From: Mycobacterium sp.
Lineage (GTDB): Bacteria; Actinomycetota; Actinomycetes; Mycobacteriales; Mycobacteriaceae
Assembly: GCA_025965975.1 (NCBI GenBank)
Contig: JAOPVX010000372.1
Span: 1 to 44,836, forward strand
DNA length: 44,836 nt
Reading direction: 5' to 3'
Below are positions 26,028 through 33,845 of this stretch, piece after piece. Below the pieces are notes generated by a model. The model saw only the letters and a list, made by a program, of their open reading frames with translations. It was not told the origin of the DNA and ran no database searches. Every line of letters starts with the position of its first letter. The stretch's first letter is position 1. The position numbers and the translations under genes are program-made.

Positions 26028-26059
26028 CAGTTACCCACTCTCTCCCCGTCGCGCAACTG

Positions 26060-26085
26060 ATACCCCGAGCGCCGTTGCCCGAAAC
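26060..26085 (-). promoter_or_regulatory. SigF-type promoter, perfect match
   Basis: Reverse-strand GTTT (26082-26085), 16-base spacer, GGGTAT (26060-26065). It serves the lipoprotein gene starting at ATG 26027; the leader is about 26 bases. Confidence 0.75.
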
Positions 26086-26397
26086 TCACGCACTGTTCGG
26101 GGAACCTTGACAGCGAGAACGCAAGCGGTTCAAAGAACTGGTCGGCGACGAGTACAGCGTGTAAGGATCTGCCGCCGCGGCTCGTCTGCCACGCGCATCT
26201 CGGACGCCGATGAGGCGCAGGCGGTTCTGGACGTCCCGGACCTTGATCCAACGCGTGGCCCGCAGTTGATGCCTAATCGGTGCGCAGAATGGGGGAGTAC
26301 CGGCGGAAAGCTGGCGGTCCAGCAGATGCAGGCGTGCATCGAGCAGCCGTGCGCGCGGCGGCGGGGCGTCGGGAAACTCATTGGCCGAACTCGTCAT
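26086..26397 (-). pseudogene. Fragment of the gene after an NRAMP transporter (PRC-barrel-like start)
   Basis: ATG 26397 overlaps the stop of the gene before it (ATGA). The start reads MTSSANEFPDAPPPRARLLD then ARLHLLDRQL, which matches the opening of small PRC-barrel-type proteins (RLHLLDRQLxDxDGxP). After HLLDRQL the conserved DVDG is lost and the text becomes Arg/Pro-rich, so only about 30 residues look genuine. Interpreted as a truncated gene of a former operon. Family assignment is tentative. Confidence 0.4.
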
Positions 26398-26667
26398 TGG
26401 CCCGCTCCGGTGACGATCATCAGCGGGATCGCGGCCAGCGAGGCCAGCAGAATGATGACCAGGTAGACCGTGGCCGCCACGTTGGTGCCGGCGCCGTTGT
26501 CGTTGACGTAGATCAGGTCGACGTCGTCGCGACCTCGTGTCCGCTCGATCAAGCCCGCGAGGGGGTCGACAACCTTGGTGACTTCGGGGTCAGCGGCTCG
26601 GCATCCTCGTGGCGGTAGGCGTTCAACATGTCCACGACCAGCACTGCCGTTTGGTCATTTCAGTCAT
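26394..26667 (-). pseudogene. Isochorismatase start fused to NRAMP transporter end
   Basis: At ATG 26665-26667 a protein begins MTEMTK and then, one base out of frame, AVLVVDMLNAYRHEDAEPL, the start of isochorismatase-like hydrolases (VVDM holds a catalytic Asp). After another shift the frame reads KVVDPLAGLIERTRGRDDVD then LIYVNDN, and straight afterwards VAATVYLVIILLASLAAIPL and MIVTGAGQ with stop at 26394-26396. The latter is the last helix of NRAMP-type divalent metal transporters. So two genes are joined at about 26500 with the intervening DNA lost, plus two frameshifts. Confidence 0.65.
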
Positions 26668-26843
26668 GTACCCATGCGTTGCGACGGCGAAGCCGCGCCG
26701 TAGCCTTTGTTTCCCGGGATGCGGCGATCTTGCTGCAGGAGGGAATCGTTAATCGGGCGTGGCTGGCAAGGACGACACGTCCAGCACGAAGGGATCCACC
26801 TCGGATTCGCGGTTGGAACCCCAGGTGGTGTCTCGAACAGCGG

Positions 26844-28079
26844 TCAGGCTGTGATGAGCTCGCCGCTCGTCATCTCACGCAAGGCGGTGCCTAGCCCCGC
26901 GCCGCTTCCCGGTGGCCGGGTCCGGACCGAACTTTCCCTGACACCCTCGCGGACACGAAACTTCAACTCCGAGTGCGTCTCAGGGGGATCGTAGGCGGTG
27001 GCGCGCAGCAGCTTGTCGGGCAGCGCCATCTTCGCGATCGTCCAGAACGACTGCCAGTATTGGCGTCCCAGCGATCCGGTGGTGTAGAGCAGATCATATT
27101 TGTCGCACAACGCGCGGACGCGCTCGGCTATCTCGACGTAGCGGTTGCTCGGCAAGTCCGGGAACAAATGGTGTTCGATCTGGTAGCACAGGTTGCCGCT
27201 CATGAATGCCAGCACGGGCCAGCGTGAAAGTTGGCTGAGCCCAACATCTGTCGCAAATACCATTCGGCCTGGGTCTCGTTCTCGAATTCCTCACGAGTGA
27301 ATTTCTCGGCGCCGTAGGGGAAGTGCCCGCAAAAGATGACCATGTAGGACCAGTAGTTACGGATCAGGTTGGCCGCGATGTTGGCACGCAGGGTGTGCTT
27401 CCAGTTGCATCCGGTCAGCGGCGGGAAGACGATGTAGTCTTGGCCGACCTGCTTGCCGACCTTTTGCCGATCACCCGCAGATCCCTGCGGACCTCGGCCA
27501 TGGACTTCTCGCCGTTGCGGACCTTGGACGTTTCCACGCCGTGCAGCGCCACACCCCACTCGAAAAGTGTTCCGAGCGCTAGATTGTAGATGGGATTGCC
27601 GATCATCCAGTGTTGCCACCGGTGGTCTCGGGTCAGTCGCATGATGCCGTAGCCGATGTCGTCGTCGAGGCCGACGACGTTGGTGTATTTGTAGTGAATG
27701 AAGTTGTGTGACTTCTTCCAGTGCACGCTCGGTGAGGTGGTGTCCCATTCCCATTCGGTGGAGTGGATCTCGGGGTCGTTCATCCAGTCCCACTGCCCGC
27801 GAGTGATGTTGTGGCCGAGTTCCATGTTCTCGATGATTTTGGCTAGGGCCAGCATCGCGGTCCCGCCGACCCAGGCCACCTTGTTGCGGCTGGCGAACAG
27901 CGCGATGCGCCCACCGGCAGCCAGGGCGCGCTGCAGGCCGATGGTCGCGCGGATGTAGCGGGCATCGTGGTCGCCGCGGGACTCCTCGATGTCAGACCGG
28001 ATCGCATCGAGTTCGCGACTCAACTCCTCGACGTCGGCCTCGTTGAGATGCGGTAACGCTTAATGTCGGTGGTGGCCAT
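26844..28079 (-). pseudogene. Fatty acid (acyl-CoA) desaturase, DesA3/Rv3229c-like, broken
   Basis: The original start is ATG 28077-28079 with ribosome site TAGGAG; the text MATTDIKRY then shifts frame before SRELDAIRSDIEESRGDHDA. The membrane desaturase motifs follow: HNITRGQWDWMND, then HWKKSHNFIHYKYTNVVGLD and QIEHHLFPDLP. Further shifts occur near 27460 (VGKQVGQDYIVFPPLTGCNW is in another frame) and near 27225 (after SANFHAG). Two iron-binding His positions also look altered: HNxxHG is HNITRG and HNxxHH is HNFIHY. Hence inactive. It lies 8 bases after the oxidoreductase pseudogene, the same pair as Rv3230c-Rv3229c, which makes oleate from stearoyl-CoA. Confidence 0.8.
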
Positions 28080-28087
28080 GACTTCTC

Positions 28088-28640
28088 CTAGATCTTGAGG
28101 GCGCAGTCGCCGGATGCGGTCGACACGCAGGTGTTGATGCGGTCACCCGCGCCGTGTTCGTCACCGGACCGGAAGTCGCGGACATATCCAGCCTCCAGCG
28201 GCAGCACACAGGTCTGACAGATGCCCATCCGGCAGCCGAACGGCATCTGTATCCCGACCTTCTCGCCGGCTTCCAGAAGTGAGGTGGCGCCGTCGATGTC
28301 GATGGTCTTGTCCCAGATCTCGAACCTGACCGTGCCGCCCTCACCGCCCTTGTCGGTGCGGGCGATGGTGAACCGCTCCATATGCAGCTGATCGGTCAAA
28401 CCCGCTTCGTCCCAGACACTGACGGCCGAGTCGAGCAGGGCCGACGGTCCACATACCCACGCCGAGCGGTCCTGTCAGTCCTCGACGACCTCGCACAGCG
28501 TTCCAAGATCCAGGTGTCCGGTCTCCTCGGTCAACACCAGGTGCAGCCGCTAGCTCGGCTCCTCGCGGTCGAGCTGACGCAGGTCGTCGTGAAAGATCAC
28601 ATCCGCGGCGGTGGGCGCCAAATGGATGTGGACGATGACG
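28088..28640 (-). pseudogene. Ferredoxin-reductase-type oxidoreductase (Rv3230c-like), broken
   Basis: The intact last frame (28088-28399) is a plant-type 2Fe-2S domain with CRMGICQTCVLPLEAGYV and later NTCVS: three cysteines of CxxxxCxxC plus the fourth. Upstream in the same frame the protein continues IFHDDLRQLDREEPS, TAG (28553-28555), RLHLVLTEETGHLDLGTLC, TGA (near 28477), QDRSAWVCGPSALLDSAV, WDEAGLTDQLHMERFTIART. This is the NAD(P)H-binding half of Rv3230c-like reductases that feed electrons to DesA3. Two in-frame stops and loss of the FAD half (none seen beyond about 28640) make it a pseudogene. The C-terminal ferredoxin part could still be made from ATG 28397-28399. Confidence 0.75.
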
Positions 28641-28894
28641 AACCGCCCCCTCTGTCAGTGTGCTGGGAAGGCGTCCAGCGCTGAACCGTTTCGGCTAAGC
28701 GCCAATCCCCGCCAAAGCCGAAAAATGACCGGCCGCGCTGGGCATATCGAACGGTGGTGCAGTAGCGGCAAAGTCGATGATTCGATACCACAACGCCGTG
28801 ATGCAACTACTGCGAAATTTTGGTTCGGCAACCACCCCGCAGCCGTGCTTACACTATCTGACAGGTACCAACACAATTCGGGGAAGGCAAACAC
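28641..28894. other. Upstream region of the ESX operon
   Basis: About 250 bases holding the operon's promoter. TTACACTAT at 28849-28857 resembles a SigA-type -10 (TACACT), about 38 bases before the PE start, but no good -35 was found at the right distance. GGGAAGG lies 6-12 bases before ATG 28895. Confidence 0.35.
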
Positions 28895-29212
28895 ATGGGC
28901 GGACTGATCGGGGTCGATGCACCGTTGCTGGGCCTGTCGTCGGCGATCCAGGGCGCGAGCGCGGGATCGATGGCCGGGACGACGGCGGGCGCTGCGCCCG
29001 AGGTGACGGCGGTCCTACCACCTGGTGGTGACGCCGCATCGGCCGCTGCGGCTACCGGGTTGAGCGCACGCGGCGCGGCGACGATCGCGATGCTGACCGA
29101 ACTCACCACCAGCCATGCCCTGTTTGCAGACACTGTCGGCGTCAGCGGGGTCAGCTACGCCGCTCAAGACGGCATCAGCCAGGTCGCGCTGTCGGTCGAG
29201 CAGGCGCTGTAA
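28895..29212 (+). CDS. PE-family protein of an ESX-2-like system (PE36-like)
   Basis: A 105-residue alpha-helical hairpin protein, the size of a single PE domain. It has the Ala-rich first helix and the conserved PPGGDAASAAAATGLSARGA turn (PE consensus AGADEVSAAIAALFxxHGA), and the ESX secretion motif YxxxD as SYAAQD at about residue 88-92. PE proteins pair with PPE proteins as heterodimers and leave the cell through type VII secretion. The gene lies directly before the PPE gene (24 bases apart). It lacks the usual PE start (SFVxxxPE), which is typical of short ESX-locus PE proteins. Confidence 0.85.
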   Translation: MGGLIGVDAPLLGLSSAIQGASAGSMAGTTAGAAPEVTAVLPPGGDAASAAAATGLSARGAATIAMLTELTTSHALFADTVGVSGVSYAAQDGISQVALSVEQAL

Positions 29213-29236
29213 CCGGGTTGGACCGCGGGCTAATCG

Positions 29237-30478
29237 ATGGCAGCATTCGGCGACTCCGGTGCTAACCCACCGGAGGTCAACTACTGGACGCTGATGGCCG
29301 GTGACCACGGCGCGTCGGCGACCGCCGCCGCCGCCGCGCATCAGGCGCTGGCGGACACGCTGACGACCACGATGGGGATGATGGAGGGCAACGCCGCCTC
29401 CACGGCGGCCGGTGGCTGGCAGGGCATCGGCGGGGTGTCGATGCTTGCCAACGCCACCGAGATGACCGGCGTGATGAGCTTGGCGGTGGCCTGGCTGCAA
29501 GAGGGCTCGATGCTGGCGGCCCAGATCGTCGATGCCTACACCCTCGCGCTTGAGTCGATGATCCCCGGCGAGGTGTGCACCACCAACCGCGTCACCCAGC
29601 AGGGCCTCATCGACACCAACATCGGGCAGAACACACCGGCGATCATCGCGCTGGAGCTCGAGTACATGGGCCACTTCTGGACCCAGAACGCCTCGATGAT
29701 GGCCACCTACCAGGCCGTGGTGAGCGCCGCGCTGGCCGCGCTGGCCACCCCGCCGCCGATCAACCCGGCCGTCGCCAACCCGGCCGGACCGCTGGCCGGA
29801 GTGGTGCAGGCCGGCTCCGACGCGGCCGCCGGTTCGCTGCAATCGGGGTTTCAGGGCGTCAGCCAGACCGCGGGCACCGCCGCGCCTGCGATGCAGGCGC
29901 CGGCCGGCGCCGCGACCGACGGCATGTCTCAGGCGATGAGCATGCCGATGCAGATGGTCGGCCAGCTGTCACAGTTCGGTCAGATGGCCGGCCAGTTGCC
30001 TCAAATGCTCGGGCAGGCACCCCAAATGCTCAGCCAGGCCGTCCAGTTGCCGATGGGCATGCTCGGTCAGCTTGGCAACACGGGGGGTCTTGGCGGCGCC
30101 GGTGCGCCGGTCGATGCGGCCAGCACCGCCACGCTGTCGCAGGCGGCCATGTCGACCGGCGGGGCGGGCATCGGCGGTGGCGGCGGTGGCATCGGCAGCG
30201 GGGGTAGCGGTGTCGTGCCGAGCAGCTTCACCAGGCCCGCAAGCAGTTTCACCGCGCCCAACGCGCCCAAGCTGCCTACCGGCTTCGGCGGAGTCAACGC
30301 CGCTCCGGAGCCGGTGGCCGGGTCGGCGCCCTCAGGTATGGGCTCGGGCGGGCTGTACGGAGCGCCGGCGGCGATGGGTCGCGAGGGCGCAGGATCGTCG
30401 ACAGAGAAGGCACCGGCCCGGACGATGCAGCTCACTGCACGCCCGGCTACCGACGGGGGGCAGCGGCGGCGAAATTAG
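29237..30478 (+). CDS. PPE-family protein (PPE69-like)
   Basis: A 413-residue protein. The N-terminal 180 residues form the PPE fold: NPPEVNYWTLMAGDHGAS at the start, then GGWQGIGGVSMLANA (WxG turn) and FWTQNASMMATYQAVVSAAL. The C-terminal part (about 190-413) is low-complexity, rich in Met, Gln, Gly, Ala: SMPMQMVGQLSQFGQMAGQL and GQAPQMLSQAVQLPMGMLGQ, then Gly/Pro-rich. Partner of the preceding PE protein; bound by EspG (below) as chaperone in the cytoplasm before export. No ribosome site is obvious before ATG 29237. Confidence 0.88.
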   Translation: MAAFGDSGANPPEVNYWTLMAGDHGASATAAAAAHQALADTLTTTMGMMEGNAASTAAGGWQGIGGVSMLANATEMTGVMSLAVAWLQEGSMLAAQIVDAYTLALESMIPGEVCTTNRVTQQGLIDTNIGQNTPAIIALELEYMGHFWTQNASMMATYQAVVSAALAALATPPPINPAVANPAGPLAGVVQAGSDAAAGSLQSGFQGVSQTAGTAAPAMQAPAGAATDGMSQAMSMPMQMVGQLSQFGQMAGQLPQMLGQAPQMLSQAVQLPMGMLGQLGNTGGLGGAGAPVDAASTATLSQAAMSTGGAGIGGGGGGIGSGGSGVVPSSFTRPASSFTAPNAPKLPTGFGGVNAAPEPVAGSAPSGMGSGGLYGAPAAMGREGAGSSTEKAPARTMQLTARPATDGGQRRRN

Positions 30479-30552
30479 TGCACTGCGGGGCCTTTGGGTG
30501 CCCATAAGCTCGTAACCATCACCAACCCGACTATGAGGGGACGATTTCGACC

Positions 30553-30885
30553 ATGGCAGACGTAGTTGGCAAGCAAGAGGTGCTGCAGGCGGCCCATAGC
30601 CTTGAAGACCTCCTGCACCAGACCACAACCCACTTGGCGGCCTACGGCAACCACACCCAGGATCTGCACGCATCCGGGATGCTGACCGGCACTGCCGGTC
30701 ACACCAACGTCATCACGGGCTCCGAGATTCAGGACGCCATCACCAAGATCACCGCGCGCTGGACCACCGCGATCGACATGCTTCGCCACAGCGTGGGCAG
30801 CTTCGATAGCACCGATGTCGAAAGCGCATCCAACATCGCCCACGTCGCCGGCGGCGTCGGCGATTCCGGCCTGCGCTTCACCTGA
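30553..30885 (+). CDS. esxD: EsxD-like WXG100-superfamily secreted protein
   Basis: A 110-residue helical protein in the CFP-10 position of the operon. It starts MADVVGKQEVLQAAHSLEDL and ends SNIAHVAGGVGDSGLRFT. The usual WXG turn is missing: in its place is ASGMLTGTAGHTNVI, and the only Trp is in ITARWTTAIDML. No YxxxD/E signal is visible. Placement between PPE and the second Esx gene, and a size of about 110, match EsxD of ESX-2; symbol assigned by position, so tentative. It should form a heterodimer with the next product. Confidence 0.75.
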   Translation: MADVVGKQEVLQAAHSLEDLLHQTTTHLAAYGNHTQDLHASGMLTGTAGHTNVITGSEIQDAITKITARWTTAIDMLRHSVGSFDSTDVESASNIAHVAGGVGDSGLRFT

Positions 30886-30921
30886 CCCGACCACCCGTAC
30901 CACGAACAGGAGCTTGACTAG

Positions 30922-31224
30922 ATGTCTGAAGAGAAGATCGCTTACGACCTGCCCGGCATCGGCGACTACGGCCACACCTTGGCGACGATCAGCGCCGAGC
31001 TGGACAACGTCATCCACTCCGCCAACGGCATCCTCAACGGGGTGGCGGAATACTTCACCACCCACCACGCGTCGGTGGCATTCAACGAGGTGCACAACCT
31101 GCTGATGCAGGGCATCGACGAGGGCAAGGACACGATCCTGCGCCACGGCCATGTGGTCGGGCAGGCCGCCGAGCATTTCAGCGGCACCGACATCGCCGCG
31201 GGGCAGTCGTTTTATTCCGTCTAA
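30922..31224 (+). CDS. esxC: EsxC-like WXG100-superfamily secreted protein
   Basis: A 100-residue helical protein in the ESAT-6 position. It has no Trp and no WXG; the turn is GVAEYFTTHHASVAFNEVHN, comparable to the EFFAGHGAQGF turn of M. tuberculosis EsxC. The end is SGTDIAAGQSFYSV. A strong ribosome site (AGGAG) lies 10 bases before ATG 30922. Likely partner of the EsxD-like protein. Immediately after the stop is a large hairpin (31251-31286). Confidence 0.78.
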   Translation: MSEEKIAYDLPGIGDYGHTLATISAELDNVIHSANGILNGVAEYFTTHHASVAFNEVHNLLMQGIDEGKDTILRHGHVVGQAAEHFSGTDIAAGQSFYSV

Positions 31225-31250
31225 AGGCCTGTCGGACTTGACGTTCCGCT

Positions 31251-31286
31251 GAATGGGGGGCCGCCCGCCGGGCTGGTCCCCCATTC
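31251..31286 (+). other. Strong stem-loop between esxC and espG
   Basis: GAATGGGGG (31251-31259) pairs exactly with CCCCCATTC (31278-31286). Inside, GCCC (31263-31266) pairs with GGGC (31270-31273), so most of the 36 bases can be paired. No T-run follows, so it is not a classical terminator. It probably protects the 3' end of the esx mRNA or lowers expression of espG and the core genes relative to the esx genes. Confidence 0.6.
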
Positions 31287-31315
31287 TCATGCTCGAGCTC
31301 TCGGGGGTGTGTGCT

Positions 31316-32170
31316 ATGCCGTTGACCACGACGGTGGGGGGTGTCTGGACGCTGCAGGCGCTGCTCGGGGTGGAGACGATGCCTGCGGTGCTGCGGATAA
31401 AACCCTTTATCCCGTCGGTGCACGAGTCACTGATCGTGGAAACCACGGCGGGCCCGCTGCCGCTGAACCAGACCGGGGAATATCTGGGGTTGGTGGAAGC
31501 CGGCGTCATCGACGCCAGCGGGCACGTGGATGATGTTGTGCGCGACTGGATGACGGTGCTGGGCCGTCCGGGCCGCCAAGTGGTGTTGTCGATCCGCCGG
31601 CCCGCCGGTGAGGAGCAGGGCAGTCCGATTGTGCACGAACGCGTCGTGGTGGTGTGCCGGCATCGCCGGTGGATGGCGATGGCCGCCCGCGACGGCGACG
31701 AGGTCGTCATCGACGCCGTCGGGGAGGCCGACGGCCCCGACGAACAAGTGCAGCTGATGTGTGCCCCGCTGCTCGCCGCGCTCGGCCAGGCACCACCGGC
31801 GCCGATCGAGGGGGTCAACATTCCCGCCGAGCTGCTGGCATCGACGTTGGCACACACCGCCGCCTACGGCCGTGACGCGATCGCTGCGGCGATGGGCCGT
31901 CTGGGCCTGCAGCCCGCGCAGGCCGAGGTCCTCACCGCGGCCACGCGTCCCGACGAGTCGGCGATGGCCGTGGTCGCGGTGGTGGACCACGGCATCAGCC
32001 ACCATGTGCACCCGCGGGTGCTGACCGTCGCCGACACCGACTACGGCCGCATCAGCATGACCACCACGGTGGCCGCCGACGGCAAGACGTGGATGAGCGT
32101 GTGGCCGGCCAGCATTTCCGCCCTGCACGACGACCTCGCCGAGCTGCTGGCGCTGCCGCGCGCGGCGTGA
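31316..32170 (+). CDS. espG2: EspG, PE/PPE-specific secretion chaperone
   Basis: A 284-residue cytosolic protein of the EspG family, which binds the tip of PPE proteins and delivers them to the ESX channel. It starts MPLTTTVGGVWTLQALLGVE, the usual EspG opening, and shows LPLNQTGEYLGLVEAGVIDA then RRWMAMAARDGDEVVIDAVG and ISMTTTVAADGKTWMSVWPA near the end. The frame is open from 31253, but that start lies inside the hairpin, whereas ATG 31316 has a GGGGG run 8 bases before it and gives the family's length (EspG2 is about 276). Symbol by locus type. Confidence 0.85.
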   Translation: MPLTTTVGGVWTLQALLGVETMPAVLRIKPFIPSVHESLIVETTAGPLPLNQTGEYLGLVEAGVIDASGHVDDVVRDWMTVLGRPGRQVVLSIRRPAGEEQGSPIVHERVVVVCRHRRWMAMAARDGDEVVIDAVGEADGPDEQVQLMCAPLLAALGQAPPAPIEGVNIPAELLASTLAHTAAYGRDAIAAAMGRLGLQPAQAEVLTAATRPDESAMAVVAVVDHGISHHVHPRVLTVADTDYGRISMTTTVAADGKTWMSVWPASISALHDDLAELLALPRAA

Positions 32171-32262
32171 AAGCCGAAGTTGCGTGCACGATATCGGATC
32201 ACGGTCAGCCGGATTGTGATGACTGATGCTTTGCGCAGGTGGGCGCCGGTAAGGTCGGCCTC

Positions 32263-33789
32263 ATGGCGCTGAATATGACCTCGCGGTTGCAGGTGACGGC
32301 GCATTACTTCTGGAATCGCCGCAACGCCGCCGCGTTGAGTCATCACGGGGTACGGCTGGAATACGACCCCGAGCAACGGCGCAGTGCGGCACTGATTTTG
32401 GGGTTCACCTTCACACTGCTCGCGGTGGCGCTGATGTTCATCCTTTCGTGGTTCAAACCGGCGGGCCAGGTGGGTAAATCGGCCATTTTGGCCGATCGCG
32501 ACACCGGCGCTGTCTATGTGCTCGTCGATCAACGGCTGCACCCCGCGCTGAACCTGGCCAGCGCCCGGCTCATCGCCGGACAGGCCAACAACCCGACCTT
32601 CGTCAAGGCCACCGAACTGGCCAAGTATCCGCAGGGGCCCACCGTCGGCATCGTGGGTGCGCCGGCGGCGATGCCGATCCGCACCGGCGATGCCTCGCAG
32701 TGGGCGGTGTGCGACACCGCTCCGGCCGCGACGGCAACGTCCTCGGCGGGTACTGCCCCGGTGGTGACCGCGATCGCCGGGCCGCTGAGCGTCGGGCAGC
32801 GCTCGGCGCCCCTGCGGATGCCCAACGCGATCCTTGGCCGCTACAACGGCACGTCCTATGTGATCTGGGACGGCCACCGCTCCGAGATCGACTTGTCCAA
32901 CAAGGCCATTGCGCTGGCACTGGGTGTCGACTCGAGCGCCCCGGCGCCGATTCCGTTGTCCAAGGCGCTGTTTGACGCCCTACCGGCCACCGACCCGCTG
33001 GTCAGCCCACCCGTCCCGCGGGTCGGTGAACCGTCACCGTTCGACATCGCCGCCGGCGCCGTGATCGGCTCGGTGTTGTCGGCTCGCGACCTGTCCCAGC
33101 CGGGTACCAACACCCTCTACGTGTTGTTAGCCAATGGTGTGCAAAGGATTTCATCGTTCGTGGCGTCGCTGTTGCGTTCGGCGAACTCGTTCGGTGACGT
33201 GGCGCCGCTGGAGGTCGCGCCGGATCGGCTGGCGCGGGTGCCGGTGGTGGAGAGCCTGCCGGTGTCGTTTTATCCCGCCACCCGGTTGCAGTTGGTCGAC
33301 ACCACCGTCGATGGCACCACCTGCCTGGCCTGGTCGAAGGGTGCCACCGACCACTCGGCGCAGACCACCGTGCTGTCCGGGCAGGGACTGCCGATCCCTG
33401 TCGGCGACGACCAGCAACTGGTGCACCTGGTCCGCGACGTCCGCGAACCGAACTCGGTGGAGGCCGATCAGACGTTCATCGGCAAAGACGCCACCAATCT
33501 GGTGATGACGACCAGTGCCGCCCCCGCCGCCGACAGCCGCGAATCCATGTGGTGGATGTCCGATCAGGGGGTGCGCTACGGCATCGAACTCACCGAAGAC
33601 TCGCTACGGGCGTTGGGGGTTTCGCCGGCCACCGCCCTCCAGGCGCCGTGGCCGCTGATCCGGGTCTTCGCGCCGGGACCGGCGCTGTCGCGCGCCGACG
33701 CAATGACTCAACACGACACGCTGACGCCCGTCGTGGGTGCCGAGGCGCTGCCCACCGGCGGCGCGCCAAGCCCGGCGGGCGGGCCGTAG
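32263..33789 (+). CDS. eccB2: EccB, ESX membrane core component
   Basis: A 508-residue protein with one membrane helix (AALILGFTFTLLAVALMFIL, about 42-61) after a short cytoplasmic part that begins TSRLQVTAHYFWNRRNAAAL. The rest is the periplasmic EccB domain: SAILADRDTGAVYVLVDQRL then WAVCDTA and CLAW (the family's disulfide pair), KALFDALPATDPL and SWW-like MWWMSDQGVRYGI. EccB with EccC, D and E forms the secretion channel. In known loci it is next to eccC at the front; here it is between espG and the MinD gene. ATG 32263 has AAGG about 8 bases before. Tail ends GGAPSPAGGP. Confidence 0.92.
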   Translation: MALNMTSRLQVTAHYFWNRRNAAALSHHGVRLEYDPEQRRSAALILGFTFTLLAVALMFILSWFKPAGQVGKSAILADRDTGAVYVLVDQRLHPALNLASARLIAGQANNPTFVKATELAKYPQGPTVGIVGAPAAMPIRTGDASQWAVCDTAPAATATSSAGTAPVVTAIAGPLSVGQRSAPLRMPNAILGRYNGTSYVIWDGHRSEIDLSNKAIALALGVDSSAPAPIPLSKALFDALPATDPLVSPPVPRVGEPSPFDIAAGAVIGSVLSARDLSQPGTNTLYVLLANGVQRISSFVASLLRSANSFGDVAPLEVAPDRLARVPVVESLPVSFYPATRLQLVDTTVDGTTCLAWSKGATDHSAQTTVLSGQGLPIPVGDDQQLVHLVRDVREPNSVEADQTFIGKDATNLVMTTSAAPAADSRESMWWMSDQGVRYGIELTEDSLRALGVSPATALQAPWPLIRVFAPGPALSRADAMTQHDTLTPVVGAEALPTGGAPSPAGGP

Positions 33790-33845
33790 GTGAGAAATCG
33801 AGCGCTAGAAACGATGTGCGGATATTCAGCAAAGCCGCCGATAGG

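Noticed and set aside
33549-33845. N-terminal extension of the MinD-like protein
   Set aside because: It overlaps the end of eccB, is Arg-rich, and the product has the expected disordered start from 33846 or 33855.
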